DNA of 64,000 bases from Phycisphaeraceae bacterium (GTDB lineage Bacteria > Planctomycetota > Phycisphaerae > Phycisphaerales > Phycisphaeraceae). Made by a program: the position numbers and the translations under genes. The notes beneath the pieces are model-generated. The model was not told the DNA's origin and did not search any database. It saw only the letters and a list, made by a program, of their open reading frames with translations. Of this stretch, positions 7,854 to 15,301 are shown one piece after another. Within the stretch, counting starts at the first letter, position 1, and the number at the start of each line of letters is the position of its first letter. Location of the stretch: the NCBI GenBank assembly GCA_028284155.1, contig JANQSF010000098.1, positions 1 to 64,000 of the forward strand, written 5' to 3'.

Positions 7854-8306
7854 CGTGCGCGTCTCCTGGGAAGTCACTGGCACCCCAAAGTGTCACAGTC
7901 GATCTCAACATCTAGCAACATATCAGGCTTGGGCAGCCGTCCTTGTTGGTTTTGATAAAACCGTTGATGTTTATCCGTGTGTGCCGATTGTCGGTCATGT
8001 CGAACCGGCTGGCGGCTTGAGGAGTCGTTAATGTGAGTCCCCGGTGATGGGTCCTCCCCAGACATCGACGTGATACTCATGCCTGCCAGCCGTCAGCCGA
8101 ACGCTCGCATTTCTCCAAAAACTCCAAGTTGCGTGCGATTGGGCAGGCCCGGTCGCATGCGGCCACGTGCTTGCTAGGCTTCGTCCGAAGAGTAGGGTGC
8201 GCTTGAGCGCACCACGATGAACGGACGGTGTCCCCGCGTACTTGGTGTGCTAAAGCGCACCCTACGGGTGGGCGGTGACACTTCGGACAAAGCCTAACAT
8301 CGTGAC
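7854..8306. other. Divergent intergenic region with a long imperfect palindrome
   Basis: About 450 bp without a convincing gene. The left half (7900-8110) shows no structure that I can name. The right half holds the family E repeat within a longer inverted repeat, ending 10 bp before the PhzF-like gene. Confidence 0.5.
8192..8265. repeat. Twin inverted repeat, family E, with outer arms
   Basis: GTAGGGTGCGCTTGAGCGCA faces GTGCTAAAGCGCACCCTAC. Outside this pair a further inverted repeat is present: CTAGGCTTCGTCCGAAG (about 8175-8191) against CTTCGGACAAAGCCTAA (about 8281-8297). The whole 8175-8297 segment could fold into one long hairpin. Confidence 0.88.
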
Positions 8307-9134
8307 ATGCCGATACCGATCTACCAAGCTGACTCGTTCACCGACCGTCCGTTCGCGGGCAACCCGGCGGCGGTGTGTGTGTTGGGCGGGCCGAGGGACG
8401 ACGTGTGGATGCAGGACGTCGCGGCGGAGATGAACCTGTCGGAGACGGCGTTCATTTGGCCGTTGCCTGACCGCGGCGAGCACGCCTGGTCGCTGCGGTG
8501 GTTCACGCCGAACCAGGAGGTCGACCTGTGCGGCCACGCGACGTTGGCGTCGGCCTTTGTACTTTGGGAGACGCGGCGTATTCCGATTGGCGACACGGTC
8601 CTGTTTGTCAGCCCGCGCTCGGGCGAGTTGCCGTGTGTGCCCAGAACGATCGACGGGGCCGAGTGGATCGAAACGGACTTCCCGCTCGACCCGCCGACGT
8701 CAGCCGACCCGCCGGCCGGGCTCATCGAGGCGTTGGGCGTTCAGCCGGTGTCGATGCACCGCGGCAAGTGGGACCCGCTGATCGAATTGGCCAACGAACA
8801 GGCGGTGCGCGACGCGTCGCCGAACTTTTATGCGATGCGCGACTGCGACATGCGCGGCGTGATGATCACCGCGCGTGCGGATGCATCGAACCGCGCCCGC
8901 TACGACTTCGTCAGCCGATTCTTCGCGCCGTCCTGCGATATTGACGAAGACCCGGTGACCGGTTCGGCGCACTGCCTGCTCGGGGCGTTCTGGTCCGGCA
9001 AACTCGGCAAGAACAACCTGACCGGCTACCAGGCCTCGCCGCGCGGCGGCGTGGTGCGCATCGGCATCAACGGCGACCGCGCGGCCATCATGGGGCAGGC
9101 CGTGCTGGTGATGTCGGGTGAGTTGGAGGATTGA
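8307..9134 (+). CDS. PhzF family isomerase-like protein
   Basis: 275 residues, the usual length for PhzF/diaminopimelate-epimerase-fold proteins. Diagnostic motifs are present in order: the N-terminal YQADSFTDRPFAGNPAAV, the SETAF segment carrying the general acid/base Glu (residue about 46), FTPNQEVDLCGHATLASAFV, and the C-terminal EDPVTGSAHC. The protein is cytosolic. Family members isomerise phenazine precursors or act on unknown small metabolites; no phenazine genes are present here, so the substrate is unknown. It is a solitary gene divergent from the cytochrome-like gene, preceded by a repeat element. Confidence 0.92.
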   Translation: MPIPIYQADSFTDRPFAGNPAAVCVLGGPRDDVWMQDVAAEMNLSETAFIWPLPDRGEHAWSLRWFTPNQEVDLCGHATLASAFVLWETRRIPIGDTVLFVSPRSGELPCVPRTIDGAEWIETDFPLDPPTSADPPAGLIEALGVQPVSMHRGKWDPLIELANEQAVRDASPNFYAMRDCDMRGVMITARADASNRARYDFVSRFFAPSCDIDEDPVTGSAHCLLGAFWSGKLGKNNLTGYQASPRGGVVRIGINGDRAAIMGQAVLVMSGELED

Positions 9135-9191
9135 AAGAGAGCCGCGATCAGGTCGCCCACCTGATATATCTACGCTTCGCTTTGTCGAAAT

Positions 9192-9215
9192 GTAGGGTGG
9201 GCAGTGCCCACCCTG
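9192..9215. repeat. Single palindrome, family A
   Basis: GTAGGGTGGGCAGTGCCCAC (plus CCTG): one unit of family A between convergent genes. It could act as a bidirectional hairpin, but no T-tract follows. Confidence 0.75.
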
Positions 9216-9257
9216 CGTCAGTCGGCCCCGCAATTCGCCCCGCCCGCATCGCCTCGA

Positions 9258-9848
9258 TCACTTCTTGATCACCGTCGCCTTGCCCTCCTGCCGGAACACC
9301 AGTTCGCCGTCGATGAACAGCGTCTCCGTCCAGACGACGGTTGTGTCCGTGAAGTGCTCCTGGCCGACCAGAAGAGTCCCCAGCCCCGCCGGGCCTTCGT
9401 CGGTCAGCGGGCCGCTCCAGGAGATCACCCGTTTGTCGCCGTGGCGGATACCGACCGAGCGGTGCACGTTGCCATCAGGGTCCATGACGAACTTGCGGTA
9501 GGTGTTCGTCTTCTTGTCAAACGTGACGACCATGTACAACGTCTTGTTGACGTCGGGCAGGGGGATGGTCGAGACGATGTACTTGCCGTCGACCCATTTC
9601 TCGGTGATGTCGAACGGCTTGGTTTCGGGCGCGTCACCCTCGGTCGGCATGTGCTTGACCTCGACGCGGAACCGTCGGCCGACGGGGTAGATGTCCAAAG
9701 CCTTGACCGTCAGCTTCGGCGAGTGCGGCTTGAGCACGATGGCACGGATGGCGTCGACATCGAGTTTCGTGTCGTCCGCCAACGTGGGCAGCGCGGCGAT
9801 GAACAGTGTCAAGCAAGTGATGAGGACGGTTAGTAATCGAGTTGGCAT
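9258..9848 (-). CDS. Secreted hypothetical protein
   Basis: 196 residues from ATG 9848. The signal peptide is clear (MPTRLLTVLITCLTLFIAAL, cleavage near TLADD). An in-frame ATG at 9881 (MSTPRQIVTRI) would give a longer n-region, and both starts have weak Shine-Dalgarno sequences. The mature part looks all-beta with no Cys pairs: alternating segments such as GRRFRVEVKHM, KTLYMVVTFDKKTNTYRKFV and GVIRHGD-like turns. A lipocalin-like or DUF1579-like barrel is possible, but no signature confirms it. It is divergent from the PEP-CTERM gene. Confidence 0.65.
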   Translation of the reverse strand: MPTRLLTVLITCLTLFIAALPTLADDTKLDVDAIRAIVLKPHSPKLTVKALDIYPVGRRFRVEVKHMPTEGDAPETKPFDITEKWVDGKYIVSTIPLPDVNKTLYMVVTFDKKTNTYRKFVMDPDGNVHRSVGIRHGDKRVISWSGPLTDEGPAGLGTLLVGQEHFTDTTVVWTETLFIDGELVFRQEGKATVIKK

Positions 9849-9993
9849 GATGCGTGTCACGATCTGTCTCGGGGTAGACATCGAGCGAGGAATGGTTTGA
9901 ATGACGAGAGTATGGTAACTTGTTGGCGGTTGTGAGTCGGTGAAAGTTTGGTGCCGCGGTCGTTCGGCCGCTCCGCTTGAATGAAAGGAACGG

Positions 9994-11247
9994 ATGATGG
10001 GTCTCACGCTTGACAGTGTCGCGCGCGTTGTGTCGCGTTTTCTTGCGGTTGGTTTCGTTCTGGCGGGTATGGGGCGCGTCCACGCGACGTTGCAGGTGGA
10101 TTTCGACGACAACGACGCGGGCATTGTGACGCAGCCGGGCTTTACCTCTGCGACTCAGGCGGGCGGGCCGATCGCCGCGCCGTTCGGCCAAGGCGGGTCG
10201 ATCTCGTTGTCCTTCGCTTCGGACGGCTCGATCGACGATCGCGACCGCGGGGCGATGAACGTGGCCCAGCCGCTTGGCGACGTGGGACGTGACTTCATTT
10301 TCGGTAATCGAAACGCCGGCGCGACGCGGCTGGATGTGGTGTTGGCCGACCTCGCCGCGGGCAACTACACCTTCACTGGTTACTACCACGACAACAACGG
10401 CTCGTCACCGTTCGACATCGATATCGACGCCAACACGGGAAGCGGTTTTGCGGACGCCACCACGGTCGCGCGGTCGTTCGGCACGAACCCGGCCGGCGGC
10501 ATCGCCAGCACGACGTTCGGCTTCGACGCCAACGGGGTGAACAGTGTCGTGCTGCGTCACGTCGCCGAGACGAACGGACACCTGATCAACGGGTTTGAAC
10601 TGGCCGCGAATCCTCTGCCCGCGCTCAATGTCGACATCGGTCTGAACAATCACGACGTGCAGCCGGGCTTCTTCTCGTTTGAACGCGGCTCGGCGGCCGG
10701 TGCCGACGATGAGACGCAACGCTTTCTGACCGACTTCGGCAACGACGGCACGGTCGACGTGACGTTGACCAACGCCAACGTGTTCCGTGATCGCGCGACC
10801 AGCGGCAACCCGGTCGGTGGGGCGTTCGGCGACCTGGCTGAGAGCTTCTTCGCGCACCAGGACGAACTGACCCTGACGCTGTCGAATCTCGTAGCCGGCG
10901 ACTACCGCATCACGACCTATCACCACGATAGTCAGACCGACCACGACATTATCGGCGTGCGAATCACCGACGCAGACCGCGACATGGCGGACCTCGGCCT
11001 GAGCCTCGACCCGACCACCGGCACATCGCCGCTTTCGATCGCGACGTTCGACCTCCTGTTCCGGTCGGACGGCATCAACGACGTGCAGTTGCAGTTCTTT
11101 GAGCAGACCGCGCCGGGGTCGATCATCCTTAACGGGTTCACGCTCGAACGGATCGACACCGTGCCGGAGCCGGCAACGGCAATATTGGCCCTGCTGGGCG
11201 GCGGCATGTTGCTAGCGCGTCGACGGCGGGCGTGTCGAACCGAGTGA
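9994..11247 (+). CDS. PEP-CTERM sorted exported protein, two tandem domains
   Basis: 417 residues. A signal peptide (hydrophobic stretch VVSRFLAVGFVLAGM) precedes two similar beta-sandwich domains: each opens with xVDI/FDxNxxxxQPGF (residues about 33 and 207) and contains LVAGDYxxTxYHHD-like strands, indicating an internal duplication. The C-terminus is a canonical PEP-CTERM tripartite signal: VPEPATA, a hydrophobic helix (ILALLGGGMLLA) and a basic tail (RRRRA). Such proteins are processed by an exosortase and usually delivered to the cell surface or matrix. No exosortase gene is in the window. Shine-Dalgarno-like AAAGGAA precedes the start. Confidence 0.88.
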   Translation: MMGLTLDSVARVVSRFLAVGFVLAGMGRVHATLQVDFDDNDAGIVTQPGFTSATQAGGPIAAPFGQGGSISLSFASDGSIDDRDRGAMNVAQPLGDVGRDFIFGNRNAGATRLDVVLADLAAGNYTFTGYYHDNNGSSPFDIDIDANTGSGFADATTVARSFGTNPAGGIASTTFGFDANGVNSVVLRHVAETNGHLINGFELAANPLPALNVDIGLNNHDVQPGFFSFERGSAAGADDETQRFLTDFGNDGTVDVTLTNANVFRDRATSGNPVGGAFGDLAESFFAHQDELTLTLSNLVAGDYRITTYHHDSQTDHDIIGVRITDADRDMADLGLSLDPTTGTSPLSIATFDLLFRSDGINDVQLQFFEQTAPGSIILNGFTLERIDTVPEPATAILALLGGGMLLARRRRACRTE

Positions 11248-11307
11248 ACAGGGTTCTGCCAACACCTCATTGCACGATGGCGTGACTGTCGTCTGGTGAC
11301 GCTGCGC

Positions 11308-11925
11308 TCACGCTTTGCGCATCAGCACCGTCGCGTCGTGGCCGTGCTCGAGGTAGTCCTGCCGGTAGGCGATGTACGGCGTGCGACGCAATGCCCAGTC
11401 GAGCAGACGCATTGTGTCGAACCGGCGGGCGGGGTCGCATTGTGGGGTCGCGCCGGGGCCGGCGCGGTCAGAAAGGAAGTTGAAGAGCAACGTTTCACCC
11501 GTCGCTTGCCATGCGGCTTCGAGTACCTGGTCGACGTGCTTGTCGCTCATCGTGTTGAGCGTGCCGCTGATGCAGACCACCTGCGGGTCGCCGATCGCCA
11601 TCAGCGACGCGTCGTTGACCAGGTCGCCCGCGTGAAACTCAGCGCGGTCGAGCCCGCGCCCCTGCGCGAATTCGATCACTTCACTCAGCGCATCGACACC
11701 GACGTAGTGGCGATGAGCGATGTGGTGTTCCAGCAGGTACGCAGCCAAGTCGCCCCGGCTGCAACCGGCGTCGAGCACGCGCTTGCCCGAAAACGAAGTC
11801 ATCTGCGTGAACACGGCGAACCGTTGCCGCTGCCATTGCGGGTTGTTCCACAACGTCACGCGGAAGTCGGTCCCGTGTTTCTGGAACGACTCGCGGTACG
11901 GGGTGAGGTAGGCGTCGCGCGACAT
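11308..11925 (-). CDS. Class I SAM-dependent methyltransferase
   Basis: 205 residues, cytosolic. The SAM-binding motif I is VLDAGCSRGDLAAYL (residues about 49-63), followed by YVGVDALSEVI, where the acidic residue at the end of strand 2 should contact the SAM ribose, and by a motif II/III region VVCISGTLN. The fold is the seven-strand Rossmann methyltransferase. The substrate is not predictable; the Trp-rich N-terminus (TLWNNPQWQRQRFAVFTQM) probably forms a lid. It is followed on the same strand order by an unrelated OB-fold gene about 80 bp away. Confidence 0.85.
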   Translation of the reverse strand: MSRDAYLTPYRESFQKHGTDFRVTLWNNPQWQRQRFAVFTQMTSFSGKRVLDAGCSRGDLAAYLLEHHIAHRHYVGVDALSEVIEFAQGRGLDRAEFHAGDLVNDASLMAIGDPQVVCISGTLNTMSDKHVDQVLEAAWQATGETLLFNFLSDRAGPGATPQCDPARRFDTMRLLDWALRRTPYIAYRQDYLEHGHDATVLMRKA

Positions 11926-12003
11926 GGCTTGCTCGATGCGTTTGCGATACGGCGATGCTTGCCGTGCGTCTAGTTAGATGCACGACCTGCCCGCGCGTCA
12001 CAC

Positions 12004-12624
12004 TCACTTCAGGCTCAACACCTGGTCTTTCTTGAGGATCTTGATCTGCGGCCGACCGCGGTGCAGTTCGACCTTGCCCTTGACGCGGATCGTTTTCTGG
12101 TCGAAGTGCCGCTCGGGCGGGGCGGGCCAGGCGTCGAACATGTCGGGGAACATCACGAGATAGAACCGGCTGCGGTCGGTGGCGTCGAAATTGAGAAAGC
12201 AGACGCTCGTGATGTTGTTCGTGCCGGCGATGCGCCCCTCGACGGTGATCGTTTGGCCGACGTACTTGTGCGCGTCGGTCCACGCGACGACGCCGTCCGG
12301 CGGGGGCGGCGGCGGGGCGGCGGGGTTGTCCGACACGATTTGGTAGCCGAACGGCTTGGTGATCGTCTCGCCGGGCTGCGCCAGCGGGCTGCGGGCGCCG
12401 GGTTGATAGTTCGGCTTGGCTTTGCCGGCCGACTTGTCAGCGACCTGATTGGATTGGTTGCCCGACGGTTGCGCCGCGGGGTCACCGGAATCGGGGTCCG
12501 GGGCTGACTGCGGGCCGCGCGTCAGCGCGGTGATGCCGACGCCCAGCGCCGCGAGCGTGAGGACGACGTTCAGCGCCAGCAGCGCGACGATCGTGCCCGA
12601 CCTGTCCTTGCCTGTGTCCGCCAT
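12004..12624 (-). CDS. Membrane-anchored OB-fold protein
   Basis: 206 residues. One N-terminal transmembrane helix (residues about 11-34, GTIVALLALNVVLTLAALGV), a Gly/Pro/Gln-rich linker with a PPPPPP run (residues about 102-108), and a C-terminal domain of about 90 residues with an OB-fold pattern: VGQTITVEGRIAGTNN ... FYLVMFPDMFDAW ... GKTIRVKGKVEL-like strands ... PQIKILKKDQV. Such domains bind nucleic acid or oligosaccharide. With the anchor, the OB domain should face the periplasm. It is divergent from the CapD-like gene. Confidence 0.7.
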   Translation of the reverse strand: MADTGKDRSGTIVALLALNVVLTLAALGVGITALTRGPQSAPDPDSGDPAAQPSGNQSNQVADKSAGKAKPNYQPGARSPLAQPGETITKPFGYQIVSDNPAAPPPPPPDGVVAWTDAHKYVGQTITVEGRIAGTNNITSVCFLNFDATDRSRFYLVMFPDMFDAWPAPPERHFDQKTIRVKGKVELHRGRPQIKILKKDQVLSLK

Positions 12625-12661
12625 GATTCGACCTCGCCGGTGGGAAGGGAGACATTATGTC

Positions 12662-12720
12662 AGATGGCGCGTCGCGCGTCAGGACACAGGAGACAGGGGA
12701 CAGGAAACAGGGGTGCGGTT
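12662..12720. repeat. Purine-rich short tandem-like tract
   Basis: Iterations of the unit GGACAGGA / GAGACAGG (aggacacaggagacagggga and onward) occupy the leader of the CapD-like gene. It is a low-complexity tract; no palindromic partner arm was seen. Confidence 0.5.
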
Positions 12721-12780
12721 TCACCGCTGGTGACCGCCTCCTGTACAGTCACCGCCCCAAACCGTCCGATACTCGTCGTG

Positions 12781-14322
12781 GTGGACACGCACAACCCTGC
12801 CCCCCAGCCCGAGGCGTTGTTGATCGGTACGCGCGCGACCGTTGCGCAGCTTGAGCACATGCTGCGCGCGACGGAGCGTCGGCCGAGCGTTGTCGGGTGC
12901 GTCTTGATCGAGCAGGACGGAGGCGGAAGCGGGCCGGCAGACGACGGACTGGCTCTGGCGAATAACGACACTCCGGGCCCTGCTGTGCTGGGTGACCTGC
13001 AGGCGCTGCCGGACGTGTTGGCCGCGCGACCGGTTGACCTGGTGCTGGTCAGCCTGCCTTTCGAGATGCAGTCGCACACGCGCTCAACGGCGCGCGTGCT
13101 CGACGACGCGCGCGTGACCTGGCGGATCGTGCCGACGATCGACGACCAGTTGTCAGGCCAGGCTGCGCAGATGAACACACCGCGCGCGACCCAGCCAGCC
13201 GTCGACCCCGTGCGACTGATCGGCCGACCGACTCGGCCGATCGATCACGACGCTATTAGGTGCGCCGTGCGCGACCGCGTTGTGCTGATCACCGGCGCGG
13301 GCGGGTCGATCGGCAGCGAGTTGGCCAACCGTGTCGCGTCGTTTTCGCCGAGTCGGCTGGTCTTGGTCGAGCGGTCGGAGAACGCGCTGTTCGAGGTCGA
13401 TCGCGCGATCGCGTCGTCGCATCCCGACTTACATCGCAGCGCTGAACTACACGACGTGACGGACGGGCCGCGGACGGCTGCGCTGTTGCAACGCGTTGGG
13501 CCGAACGTCGTGCTGCACGCGGCGGCGCACAAGCACGTGCCGATGATGGAAGACCACCCAGCCGAGGCGGTGGAGAACAACCTGTATGGCACGCGGTCGA
13601 TCGTCGAGGCAGCGCTCGACACCGGCGTCGATCGGCTGGTCATGGTGTCGACCAACAAGGCGGTCAACCCGCGCAGCGTCATGGGCGCGACGAAGCGGTT
13701 GGCTGAGATGTTCATTCAAGACGCCGCTGAACGCGTGGCGCACCGGACGGTCATGTGCATGGTGCGGTTCGGCAACGTGCTCGGCTCGGCGTGCAGCGTG
13801 CTGCCGATCTGGTCGCAACAATTGGCACAGGGCGGGGCGTTGACCGTGACGCACCCGCAGATGACGCGGTATTTCATGACGATCCCCGAGGCGGCCGACC
13901 TGCTGTTGCAGTCGGCCGCGATGGCGTCGGGCGGCGAGGTCTACGCGCTGGACATGGGCGACCCGATCCGAATCGTCGATTTGGCCAAGCGGTTCATCCA
14001 ACTGCACGACCTGACGCCCGGCGAGGATGTCGAGATCACGTTCACACAGCCGCGGCCGGGCGAGAAGCTGTCGGAGTCGCCCGGCTACGACACGCTGACC
14101 ACGCGCGTCACACAACACCCGGCCGTCCGCGTGTGCGACGCGCCGCCACCCAACGCACTGGCGCTGCGTCGCGCACTGTCGCGCTTCGATCAACTGCGCA
14201 CCGGCGGGCCGAACAGCCACCGCTGGCAGGGCGCGACCCCGGCGTCGATCCTCGACGCGCTCCGCGCCGCCGTGCCCGAGATGCAGCGCGACGACGAAGC
14301 GTCGCGCGCGGCGTGCGCGTGA
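12781..14322 (+). CDS. CapD/WbpM-like NDP-sugar 4,6-dehydratase without membrane anchor
   Basis: 513 residues from GTG 12781; the frame is open back to 12640, but that part is low-complexity and not protein-like. Residues about 8-120 form the Rossmann-like domain seen in WbpM/PglF (ALLIGTRATVAQLEHML... VDLVLVSLPF). The catalytic SDR domain starts at VVLITGAGGSIGSELANRV (NAD site) and contains STNKAVNPRSVMGATKR, the SMK-type catalytic motif of this family in place of SYK. The N-terminal transmembrane helices normal for full-length WbpM/CapD are absent. Probable role: first step to dideoxy-amino sugars for surface polysaccharide, from UDP-GlcNAc in known relatives. Confidence 0.85.
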   Translation: MDTHNPAPQPEALLIGTRATVAQLEHMLRATERRPSVVGCVLIEQDGGGSGPADDGLALANNDTPGPAVLGDLQALPDVLAARPVDLVLVSLPFEMQSHTRSTARVLDDARVTWRIVPTIDDQLSGQAAQMNTPRATQPAVDPVRLIGRPTRPIDHDAIRCAVRDRVVLITGAGGSIGSELANRVASFSPSRLVLVERSENALFEVDRAIASSHPDLHRSAELHDVTDGPRTAALLQRVGPNVVLHAAAHKHVPMMEDHPAEAVENNLYGTRSIVEAALDTGVDRLVMVSTNKAVNPRSVMGATKRLAEMFIQDAAERVAHRTVMCMVRFGNVLGSACSVLPIWSQQLAQGGALTVTHPQMTRYFMTIPEAADLLLQSAAMASGGEVYALDMGDPIRIVDLAKRFIQLHDLTPGEDVEITFTQPRPGEKLSESPGYDTLTTRVTQHPAVRVCDAPPPNALALRRALSRFDQLRTGGPNSHRWQGATPASILDALRAAVPEMQRDDEASRAACA

Positions 14323-14333
14323 CCCCAACATCG

Positions 14334-14409
14334 TTTAGCCGCGTCGCTTGCGACGCGCGTCAGACAGACGGTGACCCCCGGTATGCGCGTCGCGAGCGAC
14401 GGCGCTAAA
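14334..14409. repeat. Twin inverted repeat, family G
   Basis: TTTAGCCGCGTCGCTTGCGA (plus CGCG) faces CGTCGCGAGCGACGGCGCTAAA. Single units recur at 22177-22201, 24439-24466 and 44823-44848. It ends 8 bp before the rph start. Confidence 0.85.
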
Positions 14410-14417
14410 CTGGGGAC

Positions 14418-15152
14418 ATGAACACACGCGCCGACAACGAACTGCGCCCGACGACCATCGAGCCGATCGCCTCGGCGGCGGCGGGGCATGTCATGATTTC
14501 GCAGGGTCAGACGCGGGTCATCTGCACTGCCAGCCTTTCGACCGACCTGCCGCCGTGGATGCTGCCGCGCGACGGCGGGCCGGCGACGCGGGGGTGGGTG
14601 ACGGCTGAGTACGCGATGATGCCCGGCTCGACGCCGCAGCGCAAACGCCGTGGCGGCGATAGCAGAGGGACCGAGATCCAACGACTCATCGCGCGCGTGT
14701 TGCGCGCGGCGGTTGATCTGGAAAGAATGCCCGGCGTGCTGATTACGTGTGATTGCGACGTGCTCGTGGCGGACGGCGGGACACGCACGGCGTCGATCAC
14801 CGGCGCGTACGTCGCGTTGGCGCAGGCGTTGCTCACCGCACGGCACAAGGGCATGATCGAGAACGACCCGATCGACACGCCCGTCGCGGCGGTGAGTGTC
14901 GGCATCGTTGACGGTCGGCCGGTGCTCGACCTGGATTACCCGCTCGACGTGAACGCGGAGGTCGACATGAACGTCGCGATGAACGGCCGGGGCGAGTACG
15001 TCGAGGTGCAGGGCACGGCTGAGGGCGCGGCGTTCTGCCGCGACCGGCTCAACGCGTTATTGGACTTGGCGGAGGCGGGGATCGGGCGGTTGTTGGAGGT
15101 GCAGGAGGGGGCAATTCAAAATGCAAAATTCAAAATGCAAAATGCGGAGTAG
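14418..15152 (+). CDS. rph: Ribonuclease PH
   Basis: 244 residues, normal for RNase PH. This phosphorolytic 3'-5' exonuclease trims tRNA 3' ends, releasing nucleoside diphosphates, and works as a hexamer. Family signatures are clear: GQTRVICTASLS, RGWVTAEYAMMPGSTPQR, GTEIQRLIARVLRAAVDL, VLITCDCDVLVADGGTRTAS and DLDYPLDVNAEVDMNVAMN, ending in VEVQGTAEGAAF. The last 13 or so codons (from 15112) fall inside the left arm of a family H repeat, so the natural C-terminus has been replaced by the repeat-encoded tail IQNAKFKMQNAE. The tail is past the catalytic fold and should be tolerated. Confidence 0.95.
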   Translation: MNTRADNELRPTTIEPIASAAAGHVMISQGQTRVICTASLSTDLPPWMLPRDGGPATRGWVTAEYAMMPGSTPQRKRRGGDSRGTEIQRLIARVLRAAVDLERMPGVLITCDCDVLVADGGTRTASITGAYVALAQALLTARHKGMIENDPIDTPVAAVSVGIVDGRPVLDLDYPLDVNAEVDMNVAMNGRGEYVEVQGTAEGAAFCRDRLNALLDLAEAGIGRLLEVQEGAIQNAKFKMQNAE

Positions 15153-15224
15153 GGGAACAGCGGTCGGGAGCCGTCCCGGTATCGAGTCCGTCATTTTGCG
15201 TTTTGAATTTTGCATTTTGCATTG
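15112..15224. repeat. Twin inverted repeat, family H
   Basis: Left arm caattcaaaatgcaaaattc (continuing caaaatgcaaaatgc) and right arm from 15191 (cattttgcgttttgaatttt...) are reverse complements with a 40 bp spacer. The arms are AT-rich, in contrast to their surroundings. The same family occurs at 37211-37384. The left arm overlaps the rph 3' end. Confidence 0.9.
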
Positions 15225-15228
15225 ACCC

Positions 15229-15251
15229 GCGCGCTAAGCCGCAAGCGGCGG
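15229..15251. repeat. Single palindrome, family O
   Basis: gcgctaagccgcaagcggcg: a GCGCTAAGCCGCNAGCGGC unit also seen at 60021-60042 and as a pair at 47287-47340. Confidence 0.65.
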
Positions 15252-15301
15252 GGGGGCATCTCGAATACGATGTCGTCGTCGGGCGCGTTGGCGACAAACT
15301 C

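Noticed and set aside
12640-12780. N-terminal extension of the CapD-like protein from ATG 12640
   Set aside because: Encoded by a low-complexity acaggagacagg tract and a Shine-Dalgarno-poor leader; similarity to the family begins after GTG 12781.
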